This document shows, one piece after another, positions 1-5,005 of a stretch of DNA of 5,005 bases. How positions within the stretch are numbered: the first letter of the stretch is position 1; every line of letters begins with the position of its first letter. The notes below the pieces were generated by a model. The model made no database searches and was not told the DNA's origin. It saw only the letters and a list, made by a program, of their open reading frames with translations. The stretch is from Pseudomonadota bacterium (GTDB lineage: Bacteria; Pseudomonadota; Gammaproteobacteria; Burkholderiales; Burkholderiaceae_B). Location: NCBI GenBank assembly GCA_023427085.1, contig JAEZBO010000168.1, positions 1-5,005 of the forward strand. The letters run 5' to 3'. Position numbers and translations under genes: made by a program.

Positions 1-40
1 GGCCCGGCGCCGTCAGGCGCCGGCGCCCGCGGTCCGGGCC
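1..40. repeat. GC-rich nested hairpin sequence downstream of the hydrolase
   Basis: GGCCCGG (1-7) is complementary to CCGGGCC (34-40), and GGCGCC occurs at 6-11, 16-21 and 22-27, so GGCGCC-gtca-GGCGCC can fold on itself. It lies about 35-70 bases past the hydrolase stop and may act as a 3'-end stem, but it has no T-run. The rest of 41-73 shows nothing I can name. Confidence 0.35.
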
Positions 41-73
41 GGTCAGCCTTCCAACAGGCCGGCGGCGCGGCCG

Positions 74-757
74 TCAGCGAGCCGGCTTGGGACCGATGCG
101 CTCGCCGTGCTGCGCGCGCTCGGGGCCCTTGTGCACGTGGGTCACGGCGTAGTCGATACCGATGCCATAGGCGCCGGCATACTCGCGCGCCAGGCCGGTG
201 ACTGCCTCGTAGGTTTCCTTGTGGGCCCAATCGCGCTGCCACTCCAGCAGCACCTGCAGCCAGGTCACCGGAATCACGCCGGCCTGCACCATGCGGTCCA
301 TCGCGTACTTATGCGCCTCGGCGGTCGTGCCGCCCGACGCGTCGGCGACCATATAGATTTCATACCCGCCCTCGCGAATGGCGTCGAGCGCGAACGACAG
401 GTTGCACACTTCGGTCCACAGGCCCGAGACGATGACCTTTTTACGGCCTGCGGCGGCCAGCGCGTCGCGAACGTTCTGATCATCCCAGGAGTTCATCGAA
501 GTCCGCTCGAGAATCTGGTTCTGCGGGAATACCGCCAGCAGCTCGGGAAAGGCGTGACCGGAAAAGCCATCGGTTTCGACCGTGGTGATGGTGGTGGGGA
601 TATTGAAGATCTTGGCGGCCCTGGCCAGGCCGACGACGTTGTTCTTGAGAACCTGGCGGTCGATCGACTGCACCCCGAAGGCCATCTGCGGCTGCTGGTC
701 GATAAAGATGAGCTGGCTGTTCTTGGGATTGAGAAGTTCGAGATAGCTATTGGACAC
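74..757 (-). CDS. YcaC-like isochorismatase-family (cysteine) hydrolase
   Basis: A 227-residue cytosolic hydrolase of the isochorismatase-like superfamily, closest in pattern to E. coli YcaC (about 208 residues). Visible family features are Asp20 in the first strand (LIFIDQQ), Arg85 before MNSWDD, and Cys118 in the nucleophile segment SGLWTEVC, followed by VADASGG and DRMVQAG. Asp/Arg/Cys match the YcaC-type triad, in which Arg takes the place of the Lys of classical isochorismatases. The C-terminus is about 20 residues longer than YcaC and charged (HKGPERAQHGERIGPKPAR). The start is a GTG at 757, chosen because AAGGAGG lies 6 bases upstream and because residues Ser2-Asn13 align with the YcaC N-terminus. 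A longer reading from a TTG at 865 would consume the ribosome site and has no family match. The gene is divergent from the LysR-type regulator, its likely controller. The true substrate is unknown; YcaC proteins have no settled physiological reaction. Confidence 0.92.
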   Translation of the reverse strand: MSNSYLELLNPKNSQLIFIDQQPQMAFGVQSIDRQVLKNNVVGLARAAKIFNIPTTITTVETDGFSGHAFPELLAVFPQNQILERTSMNSWDDQNVRDALAAAGRKKVIVSGLWTEVCNLSFALDAIREGGYEIYMVADASGGTTAEAHKYAMDRMVQAGVIPVTWLQVLLEWQRDWAHKETYEAVTGLAREYAGAYGIGIDYAVTHVHKGPERAQHGERIGPKPAR

Positions 758-763
758 GGACTG

Positions 764-770
764 CCTCCTT
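764..770 (-). promoter_or_regulatory. Shine-Dalgarno site of the hydrolase gene
   Basis: On the minus strand AAGGAGG stands 6 bases before the GTG at 757. It is a near-perfect anti-16S match and decides the start codon over the upstream in-frame TTG. Confidence 0.85.
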
Positions 771-901
771 CGATGATTGGCGAGCAGCAGAACGATGCTC
801 GGAAAAACGCTGCCCCCTTGCCACAAGGCGATGCCCGAGCTGCAGCGGCGACACGGGTTGTGCAACAGCAGCAGTCTAGGTGTTAACTTTTTTGATCAGA
901 A

Positions 902-914
902 TCGGAAGATCCGA
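902..914. promoter_or_regulatory. Candidate LysR-type operator (T-N11-A dyad)
   Basis: TCGGA-AGA-TCCGA is a perfect 5-base dyad around a 3-base centre and fits the T-N11-A consensus of LysR-type recognition sites. It lies 145 bases upstream of the hydrolase start and 157 bases upstream of the regulator start. The regulator gene next to it is the obvious candidate ligand; binding is inferred. Confidence 0.5.
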
Positions 915-988
915 ATTGCAGCCTTTCCGTTTTCGGCATGATCGCGGCCGCCTGGGCCGGTTAAGCTTGAAAACGGAAAGGCTGAATT
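914..988. repeat. Long inverted repeat with 16-base perfect arms
   Basis: CAGCCTTTCCGTTTTC at 919-934 is perfectly complementary to GAAAACGGAAAGGCTG at 969-984. AATT at 914-917 and 985-988 extends the match if the single base G918 is bulged. The 34-base spacer contains a NotI-type palindrome (944-951) and a small CGGCC/GGCCG inner stem (945-949 and 955-959). The arm centres are 50 bases apart, nearly five helical turns. Possible roles are paired operator sites, a leader-RNA hairpin of the regulator transcript (a T-run follows the right arm), or a small palindromic mobile remnant flanked by AATT. Confidence 0.8.
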
Positions 989-1070
989 TTTGCCGTGTCG
1001 CTCGGCCGCCGAATCAACAAATAATAAAAATCCGCTGCGCAGACGGCTCGCGAGCAAACCGAGAATTTCA

Positions 1071-2006
1071 ATGAAAAAACTGCCCGATCTGGAAGCCTGG
1101 GCGATATTCGCCAAAGTGGTCGAGACCGGCTCCTTCGCCCGTGCCGCAGCCGACCTGTCGCTGTCGCAGGCCACCATTTCCAAAGCCATCACCCGACTGG
1201 AATCACGCATGAAAACCATGCTGTTCCATCGCACCTCGCGCAACATGACCTTGACCGACAGCGGCCATGCCGCGCTCGAGCGCGCCGTGCGCATCCTCGA
1301 AGAGGGCGTGGCGGTGGAGTCCGAGGTCATCGAGCAATCCAACAGCCTGCGCGGCCTGATCCGGATTTCGGCGCCGATGTCATTCGGCATCGCGCGGTTG
1401 GCGCCGATACTGCCGGACTTTCTGCGCGCGCATCCCGAGGTGGAACTGGACGTGCAGTTCAATGACAAGCAGGTCGATCTGGTGGCCGAACGTTTCGATC
1501 TGGCGCTGCGCATCGCCAATCTCGACGACTCCAGCCTGCTGGCGCGCCGCTTGTGCGCCGTGCGCATCCTGCTGGTCGGCTCACCGGCCTACTTCGAACG
1601 CCATGGACGGCCGCGGCATCCGGGTGAGCTGGCGCAACACAAGGCGCTGCAATATGCCTACCTGCGCAGCGGGCCGGCCTGGCGCTTTCGCCACGCCCAG
1701 CACGGTGATTTCACACAGGCCGTGCAGACGCAGCTGTGGGTCAACAACGCCGAGGCGCTGCGTCCCGCGCTCGCGGCCGGGCTCGGGCTGGCACTGCAGC
1801 CCGAGTTCCTGGCCTGGTCGGATCTGCAATCGGGCACGCTCGAGACCGTCATGGTCGACTGGGAAGTCGAGCCGATCGCGCTGCACATCGTCACGCCGCC
1901 AGGCCGCAGCCGGCCGGCGCGGGTGCAGGCCCTGATCGAGTATCTGGCCGAGCGCTTCCGCAATGAGCCTTGGGCGATGTCGGGCGAAGCAGAGCTCACC
2001 CATTAG
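1071..2006 (+). CDS. LysR-type transcriptional regulator
   Basis: A 311-residue cytosolic DNA-binding regulator, the usual length for the LysR family. The N-terminal winged helix-turn-helix covers about residues 5-64: FAKVVETGSFARAAADL, then the recognition-helix segment SLSQATISKAITRLE, then the wing FHRTSRNMTLTDSG. A linker helix follows (about 65-90) and then the periplasmic-binding-protein-like inducer domain (about 92-300), with GLIRISAPMSFG, the segment DLALRIANLDDSSLLAR and the NNAEALRPALAAGLGLALQPEF core typical of the family. The ATG at 1071 is chosen because the preceding in-frame codons, back to about 990, have no family match and run through the control region. Its ribosome site is weak. 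The gene is divergent from the YcaC-like hydrolase and probably regulates it and itself; the inducer is unknown. Confidence 0.93.
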   Translation: MKKLPDLEAWAIFAKVVETGSFARAAADLSLSQATISKAITRLESRMKTMLFHRTSRNMTLTDSGHAALERAVRILEEGVAVESEVIEQSNSLRGLIRISAPMSFGIARLAPILPDFLRAHPEVELDVQFNDKQVDLVAERFDLALRIANLDDSSLLARRLCAVRILLVGSPAYFERHGRPRHPGELAQHKALQYAYLRSGPAWRFRHAQHGDFTQAVQTQLWVNNAEALRPALAAGLGLALQPEFLAWSDLQSGTLETVMVDWEVEPIALHIVTPPGRSRPARVQALIEYLAERFRNEPWAMSGEAELTH

Positions 2007-2104
2007 AATCATCCCGGCTGACGCACCAGACAGGCAGGCCCGGTGATACACTTCCTGCCGGTTGGTAGCGAGTGCCGGACGACGACTTGCCGATCCACAC
2101 AACG

Positions 2105-2130
2105 AGCCCAGACTTCGGTTTGGGCTTTTT
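2105..2130 (+). terminator. Intrinsic terminator with UUCG tetraloop
   Basis: AGCCCAGAC at 2105-2113 pairs with GTTTGGGCT at 2118-2126 (9 pairs, one G-U) around a TTCG loop closed by C-G, the very stable cUUCGg form. The right arm runs into five T (2126-2130). It most simply ends the LysR-type regulator transcript, 98 bases after its stop. It lies only 44 bases before the start of the next gene, so it may also limit read-through or act as an attenuator there. Confidence 0.9.
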
Positions 2131-2161
2131 GTATTGCCCGCTGCCTGCCGGCAGATTGCTC

Positions 2162-2168
2162 AAAGGAA
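2162..2168 (+). promoter_or_regulatory. Shine-Dalgarno site of the unrecognised membrane-anchored protein
   Basis: AAAGGAA sits 6 bases before the GTG at 2175. It fixes the start downstream of the terminator. The longer in-frame reading from the GTG at 2043 would have to be translated through the terminator hairpin. Confidence 0.75.
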
Positions 2169-2174
2169 CGAGCC

Positions 2175-2795
2175 GTGGACTTCGTTTTACTTCTGATAAT
2201 GCTGATGGTGGCCTGGCACGCGGCGCGGGTGCGCTACCAGCGCATGCGGATCGCGCTGCTCGGCAGCCATCTGTCGCAGCTGCAGCTCGAGCGCCATATG
2301 GAAACGCTGACGCAGGGTTATACCCGCGCCATCCACGAGCAGTCCGAAAGCCGCCAGTTGCAGGTGCTCGAGACCTACCACCAGACCGAACGCGCGGTGG
2401 CGGCACAGGTACTGACGCTGACGCGCTCGATGCAGAAGGAAGCCGAACAGGCCACTCGCCTCGGCACCTATCCCTTTTGTGTGCCGTATGCCGAACGCTT
2501 CGTGCCGGCCAGCATGATGCGCGATTTCCGCGCGCTGCTGCAGGTCCACGCCGACGGGCTGCGCCATTCGGTCGACAACGAGGCGCAGTGGGATCCCAAG
2601 ACCCGTGCCTTTCATCTGTCGGCCGAGCTTTACCTGCTGCAGCACAGTTGTCACTGGTTCTGCAAATCGCGCACGGTGGCCGATGCCCGGCTGCTGATGC
2701 GACATCAGGTCAATCATGACAAGGTGCTGGAATCGGTGTCGGCGGTGACGCGATCGGGCTATCGCAAGTGGCTCGAGGGCGGTACCGGCCGCTAG
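2175..2795 (+). CDS. Unrecognised 206-residue protein with N-terminal membrane anchor and coiled-coil region
   Basis: I do not recognise this protein. It begins at a GTG with a good ribosome site. Residues 3-14 (FVLLLIMLMVAW) form a short hydrophobic segment followed by basic residues (RVRYQRMR), which suggests an inner-membrane anchor with the bulk of the protein in the cytoplasm. Residues about 30-96 are rich in Gln, Glu, Leu and Arg with no Pro, consistent with a long helix or coiled coil. After TYPFCVPY (99-105) comes a more globular, His- and aromatic-rich part with HSCHWFC (157-163). The cysteines are C102, C159 and C163, which could suggest metal or thiol chemistry, but no known motif fits. 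Codon use matches the neighbours, so it is not an obvious import. The reading frame is well supported: strong third-position GC, a ribosome site, and a stop tightly convergent with the next gene. Confidence 0.8.
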   Translation: MDFVLLLIMLMVAWHAARVRYQRMRIALLGSHLSQLQLERHMETLTQGYTRAIHEQSESRQLQVLETYHQTERAVAAQVLTLTRSMQKEAEQATRLGTYPFCVPYAERFVPASMMRDFRALLQVHADGLRHSVDNEAQWDPKTRAFHLSAELYLLQHSCHWFCKSRTVADARLLMRHQVNHDKVLESVSAVTRSGYRKWLEGGTGR

Positions 2796-2820
2796 CCGCC
2801 AACCGGGCCCTCGGCTAGCG
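2790..2820. terminator. Possible bidirectional hairpin over the convergent stop codons
   Basis: CGCTAGCC (2790-2797) is complementary to GGCTAGCG (2813-2820) around a 15-base loop. The two arms contain the TAG stops of the two facing genes (2793-2795 plus, 2815-2817 minus). There is no T-run on either side, so it is not a classical intrinsic terminator. It could act as an RNA 3'-end stem for both transcripts. Confidence 0.4.
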
Positions 2821-3618
2821 CTGGCGCTGGCCGCGCGGATACAGCAAAGGACAGCCGTCGCAGTACGACGGCGACGTGCCGGCGCGAAAATAAAAACAGC
2901 AGGTCTTGCGGACGCGCACCGGCTCCTGCCCCTCGGCCATCACGCGCTTGTCAAAGAAATAAGTGGCTAGCGGATTGTCGCGGGCGCCGAACGCAATGGC
3001 CGACGCTGCACTGACCAGATAGGCGTAGTCGTCGCGCGCCCGCCGACGGACGCCAGCCGCGCAGCCCCCCTCGGCCAGGATGCGGCGTTCGTACAGACTG
3101 TAGACACGCGCCGCGGTGTTCTCCCACAAAATCCTTGGCGAGACCCCCGAGACCTGCGTGAACACCGCCCACAACCGCCCCAGGCCGGCACCGAACAGTT
3201 GCGCGACCAGGTCGGCGCGCCAGGCTTGCCGCTCGCCGGCGGGGGGCGCCGAGGCCCGCGGCGAGTGCAGGATCAGCTGCGACTGCCAGACGCCGTCCAC
3301 CAGCCCAAGCCCCAGATGAAACCGCTCCAGCCGCAGGTCCAGTCCGCGGTCATGGCAGCTCATCGCATACAGCGCCGGCGCGGTGACCAGAAAAGCGATG
3401 CGTTTGCTCAACAGCGACGCGGTGATCTTGCGGGTCGGTGAGCCCAGTTGCGGCGTCAGGACATCGAGCACTGAAAGACAGACATCGGGATCGAGCAGAC
3501 GGCTGGCCAGGATCGCCTCGGTGCCAGGCGCGCCGCCCGGCGTGGCCGCCAGCGGCGTGCGCCGCAGCAGGTCGTGCCAGGTCAGGGCGTCGATCACGGT
3601 CGTGGTGTCTGCCGTCAT
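2815..3618 (-). CDS. fhuF: FhuF-type siderophore-iron reductase (2Fe-2S)
   Basis: A 267-residue cytoplasmic ferric-siderophore reductase of the FhuF family, expected to reduce the siderophore-bound iron after import so that Fe(II) is released. The C-terminus holds the family's iron-sulphur motif: C240 and C241, then C253 and C256 (TCCFYFR...YCDGCPL). Mid-protein segments ASLLSKRIAFLVTAPALYAMS (about 67-87) and RFHLGLG are typical of the family, and the length is normal (E. coli FhuF is 262). The ATG at 3618 is chosen because it lies 7 bases after the ATPase stop; GAGG, overlapping that TGA, can serve as ribosome site. A GTG at 3651 would add 11 residues and overlap the ATPase gene. It is the last gene of the uptake operon. 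Spacing between the second and third cysteine is 11 residues, against 10 in E. coli FhuF as I recall it. Confidence 0.9.
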   Translation of the reverse strand: MTADTTTVIDALTWHDLLRRTPLAATPGGAPGTEAILASRLLDPDVCLSVLDVLTPQLGSPTRKITASLLSKRIAFLVTAPALYAMSCHDRGLDLRLERFHLGLGLVDGVWQSQLILHSPRASAPPAGERQAWRADLVAQLFGAGLGRLWAVFTQVSGVSPRILWENTAARVYSLYERRILAEGGCAAGVRRRARDDYAYLVSAASAIAFGARDNPLATYFFDKRVMAEGQEPVRVRKTCCFYFRAGTSPSYCDGCPLLYPRGQRQR

Positions 3619-3625
3619 GGCCGCC

Positions 3626-4444
3626 TCAGCCCGGTCCGGCGCGGCGCGCACGGCTGATCGGCACGCACAACGGCGTACCGGCCACCGGGTCGGTGACGAT
3701 GCGGCTGTCCAGGTCGAACACGGCCTTGACGGCGCTTACGGTCAACACGTCCCGGGGACGGCCCTGCGCGTGGATGCGGCCCTCGCGCAACATGACCATG
3801 TGGTCGGCGTATCGGCTCGCCAGGTTCAGGTCGTGCAGCACCATGACGATGGTCTTGCGCTCCTGCGCATGCAGCTCGGCCAGCAGGTCCAGCACGTCGA
3901 TCTGGTGCGCCAGATCCAGATAGGTGGTGGGTTCGTCCAGCAGCAAGGTGTCGGCGCCCTGCGCCAGCACCATGGCGATCCAGGCGCGCTGGCGTTGGCC
4001 GCCCGACAGCGTGTCGACCACGCGATCGCGCAGCGCGTGCAAGCCGGTGCGCCGCAATGCCAGGTCGACCTGCGCCTCGTCCTGCCGGCTCCATTGCTGC
4101 CGCCAGGTCTGATGCGGGTAGCGGCCCAGCCGCACCAGCTGATGCACGGAGATGCCGTCCGGCGCTAACGGGCTCTGCGGCAGGATCGACAGCCGTTTAG
4201 CGACGGCAGTTGTCGGCAGCCGATGGATGTCGGCGCCATCGAGCAGGACGCTGCCGCGCCGCGGCGCGATCAGGCGCGCCAGCGCGCGCAGCAAGGTGCT
4301 CTTGCCACAGCCGTTGCTGCCGACCAGCACCGTGATGCAGGCATGGGGAATGGCCAGATCCAGACCTTCGATGACCTGCCGCTGGGAATAGCCCAGGCTC
4401 AGCGCACAGGCCTGCAAGGCCGCGATCGGTTGATGGTTCGACAC
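3626..4444 (-). CDS. Ferric-siderophore ABC transporter ATP-binding protein (FepC/FecE type)
   Basis: A 272-residue ATPase that drives import through a FecCD-type permease at the inner membrane. All ABC motifs are intact: Walker A GSNGCGKST (42-50), Q-loop Gln90 (ILPQS), signature LSGGQRQRA (146-154), Walker B TLLLDE (166-171), D-loop LD (176-177) and H-loop His204 (VLHDLN). GRYPHQ (107-112) and the near-terminal DPVAGTP (252-258) are shared with FepC-like iron-siderophore ATPases, so iron import is a firm call while the exact siderophore is not. The start is a GTG at 4444 with AAGGGA 4 bases upstream. It lies 15 bases after the permease stop and 7 bases before the FhuF start, so the three genes form one operon. 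Confidence 0.95.
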   Translation of the reverse strand: MSNHQPIAALQACALSLGYSQRQVIEGLDLAIPHACITVLVGSNGCGKSTLLRALARLIAPRRGSVLLDGADIHRLPTTAVAKRLSILPQSPLAPDGISVHQLVRLGRYPHQTWRQQWSRQDEAQVDLALRRTGLHALRDRVVDTLSGGQRQRAWIAMVLAQGADTLLLDEPTTYLDLAHQIDVLDLLAELHAQERKTIVMVLHDLNLASRYADHMVMLREGRIHAQGRPRDVLTVSAVKAVFDLDSRIVTDPVAGTPLCVPISRARRAGPG

Positions 4445-4448
4445 GATG

Positions 4449-4454
4449 TCCCTT
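4449..4454 (-). promoter_or_regulatory. Shine-Dalgarno site of the ATPase gene
   Basis: On the minus strand AAGGGA lies in the 15-base gap after the permease stop, 4 bases before the GTG at 4444. It supports the GTG start and translation as part of the operon. Confidence 0.65.
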
Positions 4455-4459
4455 GCCGG

Positions 4460-5005
4460 TCAGGCGCGCGGGCGCGCCTGCCGGATCAGCAGATAGATGA
4501 AAAAGGGCGCGCCGATCATCGACACGAAGATGCCGGCCGGCAGATCCAGCGGCGCCCACAGCATCCGGCCCGCCAGGTCGGCCAGCATCACCAGCATGGC
4601 GCCGGTCAGCGCGGTGGCCGCCGCCTGCGTGGCGAAGCCGCCCGGCACCAACCGGCGCGCCAGATGCGGCGCGATCAGGCCGACGAACGACACCGGTCCG
4701 GCGTAGGCCACCGCGGCGCCCGCCAGCGCGACCGCCAGCGCCAGGGTGGAGACCGTGAAGGACAGGCCCAAGGCCTGGATCAGGTCGTCCTTGGTCAGCC
4801 CGAGCGCGCCGAGATAGGGAGCGGAGGGGAAGGAGGAGACGGCGGTGGCCGCCGTCACCAGCCCCGTCGCGACGCCGACGAGCGGGCCGAGCCAGCGCTC
4901 CGCCGCGGGCGGAACGTGCAGCCGCAGGGCGGCGAGGCCGACCACGGCGTAGGCGATCAGGGCGAGGCCGAGGAAGACGGTGGCCTCGGCGCCGTAATGG
5001 CCGTG
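4460..5005 (-). CDS. Partial hybrid permease: TauE/SafE-like segment joined in frame to a FecCD iron-permease C-terminus
   Basis: The reading frame is open to the right edge (181 residues visible, N-terminus missing). Residues from about 91 to the end are a typical FecCD-family siderophore permease C-terminus: AGAAVAYAGPVSFVGLIAPHLARRL (95-119), ADLAGRMLWAPLDLPAGI, and IGAPFFIYLLIR at the end. This fits its place just before the ATPase. Residues 1 to about 88 do not look like FecCD. ERWLGPLVGVATGLVTAATAV, PYLGALGLTKDDLIQALG and LSFTVSTLALA follow the second-half pattern of TauE/SafE permeases, a separate family of sulfite/organosulfonate-type exporters. The FecCD features expected here (the W-x-x-G-S segment and the LG-x-x-x-A cytoplasmic loop contacting the ATPase) are not clearly seen. 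Leucine is CTC in 7 of 15 codons in the TauE-like part and in none of about 14 in the FecCD part; serine changes from TCC to TCG. Either a recombinant gene or a misassembly. Confidence 0.8.
   Translation of the reverse strand, partial: HGHYGAEATVFLGLALIAYAVVGLAALRLHVPPAAERWLGPLVGVATGLVTAATAVSSFPSAPYLGALGLTKDDLIQALGLSFTVSTLALAVALAGAAVAYAGPVSFVGLIAPHLARRLVPGGFATQAAATALTGAMLVMLADLAGRMLWAPLDLPAGIFVSMIGAPFFIYLLIRQARPRA
4721..4750 (-). other. Likely junction between TauE/SafE-like and FecCD-like sequence
   Basis: The minus-strand codons here read STLALAVALA. LALAVALA is acceptable to either permease family, and the DNA is an internally repetitive CTGGCG/GCG stretch, so a short-homology crossover or an assembly join could sit anywhere within it. 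To the right (upstream in the gene) the protein and codon style are TauE-like; to the left they are FecCD-like. No stop or frame change marks the joint. Confidence 0.6.

Larger units (their letters stand above)
758..1070. promoter_or_regulatory. Divergent control region between hydrolase and LysR-type regulator
   Basis: This 313-base stretch holds no supported gene. It contains the hydrolase ribosome site, a T-N11-A dyad (902-914), a long inverted repeat (914-988), A/T-rich patches (885-894 and 1016-1030) that stand out from the GC-rich surroundings, and a weak ribosome site (GAG at 1061-1063) before the regulator ATG. I could not find a convincing sigma-70 promoter pair in either direction. 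That is common for promoters that need a LysR-type activator. Confidence 0.7.

Noticed and set aside
758..865. N-terminal extension of the hydrolase from a TTG at 865
   Set aside because: It would include the AAGGAGG site in the coding region, and the 36 added residues match nothing in the YcaC family.
107..886. Long plus-strand open frame of 259 codons opposite the hydrolase
   Set aside because: It mirrors the hydrolase on the other strand, has no family pattern, and the hydrolase has catalytic motifs and a strong ribosome site. GC-rich DNA often leaves such antisense frames open.
919..990. Long inverted repeat read as an intrinsic terminator on the plus strand
   Set aside because: A T-run follows the right arm, but no plus-strand gene lies upstream to terminate and the 34-base loop is large. 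A regulatory role is more likely.
1035..1055. Small palindromes CTGCGCAG and GCTCGCGAGC before the regulator ATG
   Set aside because: Short GC palindromes are expected in DNA of this composition, and they are unrelated to the T-N11-A dyad or the long repeat.
990..1070. N-terminal extension of the LysR-type regulator
   Set aside because: The added 27 residues precede the usual LysR start (MKKLPDLEAW) and overlap the control region.
2043..2174. 44-residue N-terminal extension of the unrecognised protein
   Set aside because: It runs through the intrinsic terminator, and the GTG at 2175 has a properly spaced AAAGGAA.
3383..4168. Long plus-strand open frame of 261 codons opposite the ATPase and FhuF genes
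   Set aside because: It covers parts of two well-supported minus-strand genes and its translation is low-complexity Arg/Gln/Val-rich with no domain.
1..5005. CRISPR arrays, tRNA or rRNA genes, insertion sequences, phage or toxin-antitoxin genes
   Set aside because: I saw no regularly spaced repeats, tRNA-like cloverleaf, transposase or phage-type protein in any frame.

Overview
The window is GC-rich chromosomal DNA, and its gene types, strong CTG/GCC/GGC codon bias and layout suggest a betaproteobacterium of the Bordetella/Achromobacter (Alcaligenaceae) kind. That placement is an inference from style, not from a marker gene. Five coding regions can be supported.

Left part (1-2006): a divergent pair. 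A YcaC-like isochorismatase-family hydrolase (74-757, minus) and a LysR-type regulator (1071-2006, plus) share a 313-base control region. That region holds a T-N11-A dyad (902-914), the classical LysR-type operator shape, and next to it a long inverted repeat with perfect 16-base arms (919-934 and 969-984). The natural reading is a regulator controlling its divergent hydrolase gene and itself.

Middle part (2007-2795): a strong intrinsic terminator with a UUCG tetraloop (2105-2130) lies between the regulator and an unrecognised 206-residue protein (2175-2795, plus). This protein has a short N-terminal hydrophobic segment, a helical stretch likely to form a coiled coil, and a cysteine/histidine-containing C-terminal part. 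The terminator leaves only 44 bases before this gene's start.

Right part (2815-5005, minus): a ferric-siderophore uptake operon read leftwards: permease, FepC/FecE-type ATPase, then FhuF-type siderophore-iron reductase, with gaps of 15 and 7 bases. Together they would move a ferric siderophore across the inner membrane and release the iron by reduction. The operon's promoter and any Fur site lie outside the window.

The most striking anomaly is the permease at the right edge. Its last ~90 residues are a standard FecCD iron-transport permease C-terminus. The ~85 residues before it read as a TauE/SafE-family permease, an unrelated family, in the same uninterrupted frame. Leucine and serine codon use changes at the same place (about 4721-4750). 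This is either a real gene fusion or recombination scar, or an assembly chimera; the sequence alone cannot decide.
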